64,000 nucleotides of DNA, from the NCBI GenBank assembly GCA_000499405.2, contig HG738140.1, forward strand, positions 6,804,158 to 6,868,157. The letters run 5' to 3'. Shown here in pieces: positions 51,326-61,551 of the stretch; position 1 is the stretch's first letter; every line of letters starts with the position of its first letter. The stretch comes from Onchocerca volvulus (lineage: Eukaryota > Nematoda > Chromadorea > Rhabditida > Onchocercidae). The notes below the pieces were generated by a model. That model saw nothing but the letters and a program-made list of their open reading frames with translations, made no database searches and was not told the DNA's origin. The position numbers and the translations under genes were made by a program.

Positions 51326-53375
51326 TACAGGTTTTCGTAAATAATTTTTTTTGTAATTTCATGCATTAAAAAATGAATTTTACTAATGATTGAAATAAAT
51401 GACATTTTATTTGAACAGAAATTGCTATTTTTTTTTTTGAATTATTACATAAGTATTTATATATCAATTTTTTAAATTGACATGAATAGATCAAGTTTTT
51501 CATTTTTTTGAGAAAAAAAAAAGGAAAAGAAATAAGTTGATTGTTAAAATGCAAAATAGAAAAATTATATCCGCTATTAGTCGCTTCAATGCATTCAATT
51601 TGGGGCTTAACATACCATTTTCTAGCCTCAAATTTTTATCCAAAAGCCAAAAAAAAAAAGGAAGGAAAACGAAAGATGGCAGTTTTAAGAGTTTTCTCTT
51701 CGTTTTCTCCTCAATTTTTAAATTATGAAAAAATGAAATTTTACGAAATGAAATTTCATTCATTTTTTTTTTTTTTTTGTCTGTCATTTGTTTCCTTCAA
51801 AAATATTGTCTAGTTAAGTGAAAAAAAAAAAGAAGCAAATTTTATTACATCTTTAACTAAGTACCAAAAATAAATTCGTTTTCTTTTTTTTTTTTTTTTT
51901 TTTATTTTAGAGAAAACCAGAAATTTCTCAAAATTTTTAAATTTCTTTATTCATCAATATATCAAATTATATTCCTAAAAAATTTCCATCTAAAATTTTG
52001 ATTTCTCATTAATCAAATTTTGAAAAAGTTAATGAACAATATATCAAATATGAAAATATATACGTAAGTTATTGGGAAAAAAAAATAGGGAGAAGTGGGC
52101 GTTAAAATATTTGAAAAAATTTCTTTAAAAGACAAGAGCAAATTTGTGAAGCATATAAATAAATGATTTATTTACTTGACATTAGTTGGAATTTAAAGTG
52201 TTGAAATATATTTAGAAAAAACTGCATTAAATGAAAATACTGATGAAAATTATCATAAACAATTCATAATCAAAATATATACTGTAAATTGGACAATAAT
52301 ATTTAGTTAAAATGTTGATATGAAATTTATCAGTTAGAATTTGCAACTAGTTAGTTAAATTAAAACTTTTTAAATTCTTAACATAATTATATCACTCATC
52401 AAAGTAGGCATATATTCACCATTTAATTGCAATGTATTTATTTCAACATAATTTTAAAATCGATATTTTCAATTTTTTTTTATTTTTTTTTCCTTTTTCA
52501 TATTTTTGTAAGAAAGCAATTAGTAGTGATAAGATTTTATTGCAAAGAGGAATAAGATATTGATTAAAAAAGATGATAAGAAATTATATATTAGCGTTGT
52601 GCTATTAATATCTCATACTGATAACAATAATCGAAACTATTACACTTCTGATGTGGCATCGTTCTTTCATTTAATTACCAAACTTTTCAATTAATTTATT
52701 ACTTAAATAATTGCTAGTACCTGAATAATTTTCCATGCATTTTCTTATCAATTTTACCTTGCATGTAATTAAAATATAATTTTACTTAATTGGAAAAAAA
52801 GATGAAAGATCTTTCATTTCGATATACTTTTTATCGAAATATAAATGGAATAGAATCATTCATTAGTTAGCAAATAATTAATTAATTATGATTTCTCCAG
52901 TCTTTTACAGTTGACAGTATTAATTAGGCTATTACAATCATTGGTATCAGATTATCGTTATCATCATTATGATATTTCAATCTGTTTGACTATTTTAACT
53001 TTTGCTGTTTTATTTTGCTACATGAAAGATGATTTTAATTATTTATTGATTTAAAGAAACAATTATTTCTATCCCAACAATCGTCAACAAACCAAATTAT
53101 TGAGTAATTATTAACATTCTAAAATTATAAGGAAAAAAATTAACATATAATTAAGACTTAAAATTAATTATATATTAAAAAATAATTCTTTATCCCTTAT
53201 CTTTTATTATTATCCAATATCATTTATTGTTATTATCATTCATTTATAATTAGCAGTATCATCTACTACTCAAGTATAATAACATTTATCATCACTTTCT
53301 CATTACCCTCATTAATAGTAGTCAGCAATAATTAATAACCTTTAATATAATTACTAATCTTTTCTACATTCCCAT

Positions 53376-53381
53376 ATTTTA

Positions 53382-53445
<64 letters not shown>
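53376..53445. repeat. TTA microsatellite at the left edge of an assembly gap
   Basis: Pure TTA triplets running into the N gap. Confidence 0.95.
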
Positions 53446-53813
53446 NNNNNNNNNNNNNNNNNNNNNNNNNNNNNNNNNNNNNNNNNNNNNNNNNNNNNNN
53501 NNNNNNNNNNNNNNNNNNNNNNNNNNNNNNNNNNNNNNNNNNNNNNNNNNNNNNNNNNNNNNNNNNNNNNNNNNNNNNNNNNNNNNNNNNNNNNNNNNNN
53601 NNNNNNNNNNNNNNNNNNNNNNNNNNNNNNNNNNNNNNNNNNNNNNNNNNNNNNNNNNNNNNNNNNNNNNNNNNNNNNNNNNNNNNNNNNNNNNNNNNNN
53701 NNNNNNNNNNNNNNNNNNNNNNNNNNNNNNNNNNNNNNNNNNNNNNNNNNNNNNNNNNNNNNNNNNNNNNNNNNNNNNNNNNNNNNNNNNNNNNNNNNNN
53801 NNNNNNNNNNNNN
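53446..53813. other. Assembly gap (368 N)
   Basis: Run of N between a TTA repeat on the left and an ATG/GAT repeat on the right, probably a collapsed or unresolved triplet repeat. Confidence 0.95.
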
Positions 53814-53854
<41 letters not shown>

Positions 53855-53890
53855 ATGCCAAAATATGAGGATGATTTTCTTGTTAAATAG
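53814..53890 (+). CDS. Possible C-terminal exon with poly-aspartate, partial
   Basis: Right of the gap a GAT repeat reads as poly-Asp, followed by EMPKYEDDFLVK and TAG at 53888-53890. AATAAA lies at 53927-53932, a normal distance for a polyadenylation signal. The polar, acidic end after the repeat looks more coding than its surroundings. The alternative is a plain ATG microsatellite that happens to run into an open frame; the gap hides any acceptor. Confidence 0.3.
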
Positions 53891-55140
53891 ATAATAATAA
53901 TAGTAATAATATGAATTAAGAAATGAAATAAATGAAAAATATTTCGATATTGAGAAAATGTGAAGAATTAATTAATTCCAACTTAATATTTTTATTTAAT
54001 TCATTTTTCACTAATTTAATTCGATCAAAATTATTTTACTTCAAATTTTCTTTTTTATATTTTCTCAACTTTTTTCTTATCTTTCGACTCTTACTCTCTC
54101 TGTTTTATAATATTTAATCTAATCTCATTTCAATCAAACGTTTTTTAATTAAAAGAAAAAGAAGAAATGGAAAAAAAAGAGGAAAATATTCGATCTTTCG
54201 TTGAAAAAAATCCACTGAAAGCTAAATGACAAACAACAAACCAATCATTTTTCCTTTTTTCTTTCCTTTTTTCATTTTCCGTTTTATCCAAAAATGTATT
54301 CATTTGTGAAATCTCATAATTGCTATTAATTTTAGAATGCAAATTTAAAATTAATTTAGTACTCGATATCTAAAAGGTCAATATAATTTTTTTGTCTTTT
54401 TATCAGTTTAGTTTTACTGATTAAATTTCGAAATCAAATTACTTTCAAATATTAAAAATAAAAACATATATTAGTTACATGTGAAAAAAAAAAGATCTTT
54501 GATATAATTAAATATTTTTATTTGAATTTATTTCATAATTGATTTTTATCTAATATTTTATTTTACAAATAATTTGAACTTCAATTAATAGAAATTTTAT
54601 TCATTCGAAATGTACGATTTTGTGAGAAATTATAGTTAAAGTTATGCAATATTTGTTGAATGTATTTTATCAAAGGGCTTATCACCAATTGCCGCTGATA
54701 ATTTTGATAACAAAGAAAACAAAATTATTTAGACAATATTTCAATGAATCATGATATTATTTGATCCAGACAGACTAAAATATGATTATGTTTTGTCTAG
54801 GCTTGTTATTATTTGGCCAAAATTTTTTACATTGGCTATAAATCCATTTATTTAGACAAGCAATATATTCTAGGCTTGTTTTTCAGAATTATATTCTATC
54901 ATTTTTTTGATACCATATTTTCTCCAAGATTTGTGCAGCATTCGTGTAAATTTATCGGATTACTGCCAATATATTCGAATTGGATTACCTAATAGTTCTA
55001 GTAATCGTAATCCTAATAATACTGTAGCTGATACAGTAACTTTTCTCAATTAACTGTTTGAATTCTATATGTTTTATCTAAATTTTCAAATTTATTCCAA
55101 ATTTCTTAAAATCATCGGACATTGATGCAAATAATTCAGT

Positions 55141-55235
55141 GAAAATAATTTTTAGTTAATCATGATTTGACTTTTTTCAAAGATTATTATTAGTTAATCA
55201 TAATTTAGCTTTTTTGGTGATTATTTTCAATTAAT
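55141..55235. repeat. Tandem repeat of about 38 bp, two and a half units
   Basis: Units of TTTAGTTAATCATGATTTGA and CTTTTTT(C/G) with GATTATTAT joints. Confidence 0.6.
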
Positions 55236-55525
55236 CATAGTAAAAATAATATATTTTAATAAAGAATACATTTCTGTAGCAGAAATTATTCGATATAATT
55301 AGCGAATAAAATTACTCGATACTATTTATCATTGTTTTCATGGCTTTTTCGACTGATATTATTGGATTTCAAGATTTTTTTAGATCCAAAATTAATCCTG
55401 AATTTAATTAAATTATTTTTTTTCATTTGTTTCATTCGATCACAAAAATTCCATACTATATTTGAAACAGAATTTGCAGTTGTTTGACATAAGATACGAG
55501 CGAATAGTTTAATAAATATTTTATT

Positions 55526-55605
55526 CACGTATATACACGTATTCACGTATGCACTTACGTATGCACTATGCACGTATGCACTTAACTTATATGTGCACAC
55601 GTATA
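55526..55605. repeat. CACGTAT / ACGTATGCACTT short tandem repeat
   Basis: ACGTAT or a close variant recurs about seven times in 80 bp, with TGCACTT between the later copies. Confidence 0.75.
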
Positions 55606-56696
55606 TTATCTTAAGCATTATTTGCTATCAAATGCGTATATCAATGATACACAAAATCAAAGTCAAAACAACTTGTATCGATTTATTCATTATGATAAGA
55701 TATTGAATAATATCATTTTGGCTGAAAATTATCAATAAAAATTAAAAATTTCATTTTTTATCAAAATTTAATAATTTTGCTCAATTCGTATCAAAAAAAA
55801 TTGAAATTTGCTTAATTAAATTTTACGTTAAATTTCCAAAAGCTTTTTGCAAAAATTACAAAAAATGAAAAGAATTCCTATATGTTATTTAAAAAGAGCT
55901 ATGCCTATAATGAAATTTTATATTTTTCAAAAATATTCAAAATTTTAAATGCAATTTAAACCAAATGAAGTATTAGTATGAGATTGATGCAGAAAACATT
56001 GTCTTAAATTTAAAATAGATTATTTTTTTTTTGAATTCTATTTTATCAATTAATTTTATAAAATGGCGTAGGCGTATATAGCAATTGTTTTTTTCTTTCC
56101 TTTTTTAATCTTAGAGAATTGCTTAAAATAATATGGTATCATTATTTATATGATGGCCATTTCTTTCAATTTAATGTCTAAAATATATGATGCATGCGTG
56201 TGTGGGCGTAATTAAAAATTGACGTACGTCCGTGTACTTTGGTAGGTGTTTGGCTGTTTGCACTTAGACCCACATATTTACGCTTACAAATTATATATGA
56301 ATAAGTCTAGACTTATATCATTATTTTTCCGAAAATTACTTGAACAACAACTATTTCCAAAATAATTATTCCAAGGTTCCTTTTTAAGGATTATATCGAA
56401 GAAGTGATTATCTCAATATTTTTGTCAATGTGTGGTTGTGTCTGTGGGAGTGTCGGTTCCGTACGTGGGTATTTTGAGTACGTTGACGTGTATTTACGTG
56501 TAAATATGGGCGATAGTTTGTAAATATAAGTATTATATTATGATTGTTGTAACGGATTGGTTGTGTGCAGTGAATGATTGAGTAATCTCCGAAAGTTTAT
56601 TTATTTCTAACTGATAATTTTATTTTCTATCAATTTCCGGAAATATCAACTTTTTTTCCTTCGATTTCCATATAAATGAAGTAATCATTAATCAAA

Positions 56697-56790
56697 ATAT
56701 TATTCATTCCAAATATTCAATTAATTATTCATTCCAAATATTTAATTAACTTCTCATTTCAAATATTTAATTTGTCATTCATTGTTCAAA
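56697..56790. repeat. Tandem repeat of about 27 bp, four units
   Basis: ATTATTCATTCCAAATATTC plus AATTA, repeated with decay towards the right. Confidence 0.7.
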
Positions 56791-57091
56791 ATCTTATCAG
56801 TCAAATAATTAATTCATTAATTTCTTTTTCTTCAAATTTACTATCTAATCACAAATTTCAATTCCATTAATGGTTAATTCATTATAAATTAATTATTTTA
56901 TTTGCTCCATCATCTTGTTCATTTATTTCGTCTTTTTTTTCAAAAAAAAAAAAATTTCTCCAGTCAAACGTAAAATTATAGCAGCTAAGTTTTAAAATAT
57001 GCTAACTTCTTTTGAATATTTTGTATTCGAATTTGCTTACTTTTTATTTTCCAATTTGCTATTTCTATTAAAATATTGAATGCAAAAATTT

Positions 57092-57314
57092 CAGCAAATT
57101 TGAAAAGCTTAAATTTCCATAAATGATATCATTTATGAGTAGAATTTTCTCTTCTTCATCCATTTTCTTTTTAATTACTAATAAGTAATTATAATCATAA
57201 TAGAAATAATCACTATTTTCTATTGCTAAAATTTTCGTAAGTTTAAAATTTTTGTAAATGAGATCATTTGTAATTAAAATTCTCGCTTTACTTTTTTTAA
57301 TTACTAGCAAGCTA
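57092..57314. repeat. Diverged duplication of about 100 bp, two copies
   Basis: Copies at 57092-57189 and 57231-57314 share AAATTTTYRTAAATGAKATCATTT, AGAATTYTC and TTTTTTAATTACTARYAAG words. On the minus strand both read as LVIKK...ILITNDLIY-type peptides, which is the repeat, not a gene. Confidence 0.6.
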
Positions 57315-57889
57315 TTTCAATTATTTTATACATTTTCATGAAATGAAATCGACGAACTTTATTATATCTTTTTTTCTCATTTATTTATTTTTTCTTTTTT
57401 AAATTAACCCTGAAAAACTTAAATGTTAATTTAGCAGTACACTGTTAAGTAAACATTTTTATCGAAATCCGAGATTTTTGATTCTATTGATAATTCATTT
57501 TAATCAATTCAAAGTAAAGTATACAAATGATAAGTAGAAATTAATTGGAATGAAACAAATTTATTTCTATCTATTAAATATTTCACGGACTTCAAAAAGA
57601 AATATAAATATTTGGCAGACAGAATAAAGTTTATTTTATTTTATATGTCATAGACAGAAAGAAAAAAAAAAAAAAAAACGAAATTGAAAGTCCCTACTTT
57701 GAATTAGTAGTCTGTATATAAGATAGTTATGATCAAAATAATAAGAATTTTAAAAAATACTGATAAAATTCATATTGACTTTTGATTACTTATCATCTGA
57801 TTATATTACTCATTTTGTTAATTACTATTTATTTTACACGAAATTTGGCACGAATCTATTTTATTATCGAATGACGGTACTTGTTTTAG

Positions 57890-57955
57890 GTTGGTAAACC
57901 ATCAATTTTAGAAGTCTTCGGTTATTTAGATTATTCTGGATTATCATGGATTAAA
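57890..57955 (+). CDS. Weak candidate exon
   Basis: After TTGTTTTAG (57889) the frame reads VGKPSILEVFGYLDYSGLSW and stays open to TAG at 58007. A GTTTTAAA donor at 57956 would join it in phase 0 to the 36-base exon at 58038. Composition is plausible but the donor is weak and no family is recognised. Confidence 0.25.
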
Positions 57956-58037
57956 GTTTTAAAATTGTTTACTCATAGTATTTACAAGTTCTTTATGGAC
58001 TTACCGTAGCCATTTTAAAAATTTTTCATTTTCCCAG

Positions 58038-58073
58038 AAACATTTACTATCAGAAACTTCAGGAATATTTGCC
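58038..58073 (+). CDS. Candidate 36-base symmetric exon
   Basis: It sits between an excellent acceptor (TTCATTTTCCCAG, ending 58037) and an excellent donor (GCC|GTAAGTG, 58074). All three frames are open: KHLLSETSGIFA, TFTIRNFRNIC or NIYYQKLQEYL. Its length is a multiple of three, so it could be skipped without frameshift. Splice signals are the only evidence. Confidence 0.35.
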
Positions 58074-58544
58074 GTAAGTGTTGAATTTATCTAATTGATA
58101 GCATTTTTTTTTTTTTTTTGAAGATGAAATTGAAATTTAATGTACACAAATTAGGCTTATATCTAATACTTTTTTTTATTGGACTTATAAATCATCGAGT
58201 CATTATGTTAGAAATAAAAATTTTAATTTCAAATTAAATTTATTATTTTACCAAACAGAAAAATATTGTCATATTTCCATAAATTAAATATATTTCTAAT
58301 AATTTTGATGTTAGTTATTAGAAACTGGATTATAAAAAAAAAAAAAACTGTTACATTAGGTGGCACATTTTTTATAAATCGCTTTACGTTTGAATCGGAA
58401 ATTTTGTTAGTTTTTTTGTTTTTTTTTTTCGTTTTTGATTTGTAAAATAAAGTTTTATTTTTAATTAAGTAAACAATCAATCGATACCGGATATTTATTA
58501 ATACGTCATCTGTACGTATCCTGTATTTATATATATATATATCC

Positions 58545-58700
58545 ATCACTTGAGATAATTTCAATCCGGTAGTGGGCAATTGGACGATCTCAGGTGAAGC
58601 AAAGCAAACAAAAACGGCGAAGCAATCCTGTTACATCTATACAAATTTCCGGTTCCGGTTTATCAATCGACTGATTTTATCAATCGACTGATAATTTTGT
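58545..58700. other. G+C-richer patch with splice-like sites on both strands
   Basis: Contains CCGGTAGTGGGCAATTGG and ACGATCTCAG|GTGAAG on the plus strand. A minus-strand frame (DCFAVFVCFASPEIVQ) ends at a GTGATGG donor. A 16-17 bp unit, TTATCAATCGACTGAT, is doubled at 58660-58692. Could be an exon of either strand or promoter DNA of the 58950 gene. Confidence 0.35.
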
Positions 58701-58949
58701 TGAACTTCATATTTTTTACGTTTAATTTATTTCTGTTCGTCAAAAATTTTCATAATTAATTCCTGACCTAATATTCTATTTCTTTAACTGTATATTTATT
58801 ACGACTATTTATTACCTGTTTCAACATTGACAAGATAATTTCTAAATTATCATAACGAGGAATCGAAATTTGTTCGCAAAAAAAAAAAAAAAAAAGAGAA
58901 ATTTGTTGGGTGAAATTTTTTTCACTACTCAAGAAGAATAATTCTCTAA

Positions 58950-59013
58950 ATGCTGAAATTTTTAAAGAAAAGTACAGAGGATCAATCAAGCAGTAAGGAT
59001 AAGTCAGGCACTT
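58950..59013 (+). CDS. Candidate first coding exon, unrecognised protein
   Basis: An ATG at 58950 opens MLKFLKKSTEDQSSSKDKSG and reaches a strong donor, ACTT|GTAAGTTT, at 59014 in phase 1 after 21 codons. Base use differs sharply from the surrounding poly-T DNA, and the peptide is basic, then Ser/Lys/Asp-rich, like many N-termini. A CTACTCAAG acceptor ends at 58932, 17 bases before the ATG. The next exon is not certain; the good acceptor at 59763 gives only 12 more codons in this phase. Family unknown. Confidence 0.45.
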
Positions 59014-59763
59014 GTAAGTTTGATTTTTTTTTTTTTAATTTTTGAAATAATTTTATTTAATAAATTTTTTCGGTCATTTGATCTATAGTGAAGTACAGGA
59101 AGTGTGTAAAATTATCACTAATTAGCGTTTTTTTTTTTTGAGATTTTAAAATTTTATTTAGAATTTTTTTTAGTTCGATTTTGCTTAATTTACTTGATAA
59201 CAAACTTTTTAAGTATATGATAAATTTAGATAGAAATCAAACTACATAGTTATATATTGAGAATTTAACTTAATTAGATTAATGCTTTGTAATAATTTAG
59301 CTTATTTTCAGTATATAAAAAACTGGTCATGCGTATTTCTGATCATTATAATTAATTATTTCCCAATAAGACATTAATTGGCAGAAAGTTTTTTCATATT
59401 TTAAATATGAATGATTTTAATAAATAATAAATAGACAAAGATTGTTCATAAAAATGTTTGGCTATTTATTGTTTATTTTTGATCAAATAATTCCTTATCA
59501 TAAACAAAAATGTTTTTTATTTAATCAAATAGCAAATATTTTCTTTCAATTGATACCGTATTTTTATGCACTGTTTATAACTTTTATAAATTTCTGTAAT
59601 TAATTATTGTATCTTTTTAGTCAATTATTCACAACTAAGGCGGATTTACATCAATCAAACAACTTTTTTTTTTTATTTTTTTTTTTTTAAAGGCGCAGTT
59701 TAGTCTGAATAAACAATTTACTCTTAACTTTTATGATATTACTTCTCATTTTTATATTTTCAG

Positions 59764-59820
59764 TCACAGCAATCAATTCTTCCCCCTGCAAATTTTGTTG
59801 ATCTTATTTTCAATTTTTAA
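59764..59820 (+). CDS. Candidate terminal exon
   Basis: TTTATATTTTCAG (ending 59763) is a strong acceptor. In phase 0 it reads SQQSILPPANFVDLIFNF and then TAA. In phase 1, fitting the 58950 exon, it reads FTAINSSPCKFC and then TGA at 59800-59802. Either reading is short and unsupported by homology. Confidence 0.28.
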   Translation, partial: SQQSILPPANFVDLIFNF

Positions 59821-59933
59821 TTATTGTTGCATTATAAACTATTTTAAGTTAATAATTAAATGTAAAATAATTTGATAAATAATTAAGCATAATGGACTTT
59901 CAAACGTTAAAAATCTTTTATCGTATTTATTAG

Positions 59934-60190
59934 AATATTCCAATAAACACATGCCTATTATAAACAAGTAATTGAACAAGCTTGTTTTTTTTCCATTCAG
60001 AGATTTTTTCTTTTTTTTTTTTTGAACGTAAATAAACAATCGGTTTTTTATTGCATTTATCAAAATTATCAGATGGAAATTTACATATTCATTATTGATT
60101 ATTAGTAAAAAATTGATTCCAATAGACACATATGGCTATTATAAACAAATAAATGAATAAGTTTGTCGTTTTCTTTTTTTTTGAATGAAG
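59934..60190. repeat. Duplicated block, period about 180 bp
   Basis: ATTCCAATAAACACATG plus CTATTATAAACAAGTAATTG (59934 on) recurs at about 60115 with ATTCCAATAGACACAT and CTATTATAAACAAATAA. Confidence 0.65.
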
Positions 60191-60315
60191 ATTTCATTTG
60201 TTCATCAAATATTGAACATGGAATGTTTCAAACTCATTTTTGATTTTGATCGAAATAATTTTATTTTTAATTTTTTTTTTTTAATACATTATGACTAATC
60301 AATTTACCTTTAAGC

Positions 60316-60346
<31 letters not shown>

Positions 60347-60422
60347 TAGAAATGGTCGTAATCATGATATTTCTATAACAATTTCAATTTTTTTTTTTTT
60401 TGGATAAGAAAAAATATAATGC

Positions 60423-60459
<37 letters not shown>

Positions 60460-60460
60460 A

Positions 60461-60620
60461 AATCGATTTCAATTTGAATTCTGGAAAATCACGTTCTTTT
60501 GTATTTATTTTATTTTCTTTCAAATCAATTTCAATTCTAATTTTTTATTTATCAGAATGAGAAAGTCCTTTTTTTTTTAAACAAAAGAAACAATCGATTT
60601 CATTTTTGAATCTTTAAAAG
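60461..60620. repeat. Degenerate repeat, three units of about 65 bp
   Basis: AATCGATTTCAATTTGAATT-type words recur after T/C runs near 60461, 60523 and 60590. Confidence 0.45.
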
Positions 60621-60834
60621 TTGTTATTCTTTCTTATTCATTTCTTTTTTTTTTCTCTGATGAGTTTAAATTCAAGTTCTGTATGCGTGATGAGAAAAAT
60701 TCAAGGTCCTGATAGACTCATTATCAGAAAATAAACAGGAATTGATTGAAAATAACATAATACTTTTTAATTATAGACCACAATTTGCAATTCCATCTTT
60801 TCTTTTTCTTTATTTTTAAAATTATTTTAATTTT

Positions 60835-61215
60835 CAAAGGAGAAAATCTTTTGTTAACAAATTCGAACATAAGAAGTTCAGTTTGCAAACAGTCGGTGTT
60901 TAGACTGATTAGCCCCAATTTCAATTTACTTTGATGAAATTTTCATAAACAAACATTTAATTAATACTTTTTAAGGAATTTTTTTCTTTTCAACGAAATT
61001 AATTTATTAGCAAAGAATTAAAATTGTTTGTTTTTCTGTTTAAAAAAAATTGTTTTAATTTTCAAAAAACAAAAGAAAAAAATTTTTTGAAAATTCATAC
61101 GAATATGATAAATTCATTGATTAACAATCAGTGCATTGATTAATTAAATTCAATTTCAAATTGGTTTGGTAAAATTTTCGTAAATAAACATTTGATAAAT
61201 AGATTCGAAGAAAAG
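60835..61215. repeat. Diverged duplication, about 240 bp period
   Basis: Shared words in order: TTGTTAACAAATTCGAA-like, AATTTCAATTTACTTTG / AATTTCAAATTGGTTTG, AAAATTTTCRTAAAYAAACA and TTTRATAAATA. Confidence 0.5.
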
Positions 61216-61342
61216 ATTTTTTTTTTCATTTGAAACTAATTTGTTCCAACAATTCATTCATTTTAGCATGAAAATTTCACGTGATTTGTTCAGTAATCAT
61301 TTCTTTCAAGTTACCGCGGGAGAAAAAGACGCGGGGGATTGC

Positions 61343-61400
61343 TGATAAGAGAAAAGAAAAGCAGGCGGACATTATCAAAAGAGATAAAAGATAAGACAGA
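61343..61400. promoter_or_regulatory. Cluster of GATA-type sites
   Basis: TGATAA at 61343-61348, TTATC at 61372-61376, AGATAA at 61382-61387, AGATAA at 61389-61394 and AGATA at 61398. They lie next to a G+C-rich CCGCGGG / GCGGGGG patch (61313-61337) unlike the surroundings. Nematode gut-expressed genes often carry clustered TGATAA sites; a promoter role here is inference and the target gene is unknown. Confidence 0.3.
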
Positions 61401-61535
61401 TACTACTAAATAATTGTTAAATAAAGTTTAATAATTATTAAATCGTTCGCAACGGATATTTGATACTTATTTTACTCGGCAAATTTTCTGGATTTATTTC
61501 AAGAAAACTTTTTTTCCATTTTGGAAATCATTTAA

Positions 61536-61551
61536 CCGGAAAATTTTCCGG
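61536..61551. repeat. 16 bp perfect palindrome
   Basis: CCGGAAAATTTTCCGG; related half-sites TTCCGGTTAAAT and CACCTGAA occur within the next 80 bp. Confidence 0.7.

Noticed and set aside
53379..53861. Minus-strand open frame with poly-His, unknown residues and poly-Asn
   Set aside because: Produced by the microsatellites and the N gap.
58229..58579. 116-codon minus-strand open frame
   Set aside because: Lysine- and phenylalanine-rich translation of A/T runs; only its first 20 codons have coding-like composition and these may be a splice-bounded exon at most.
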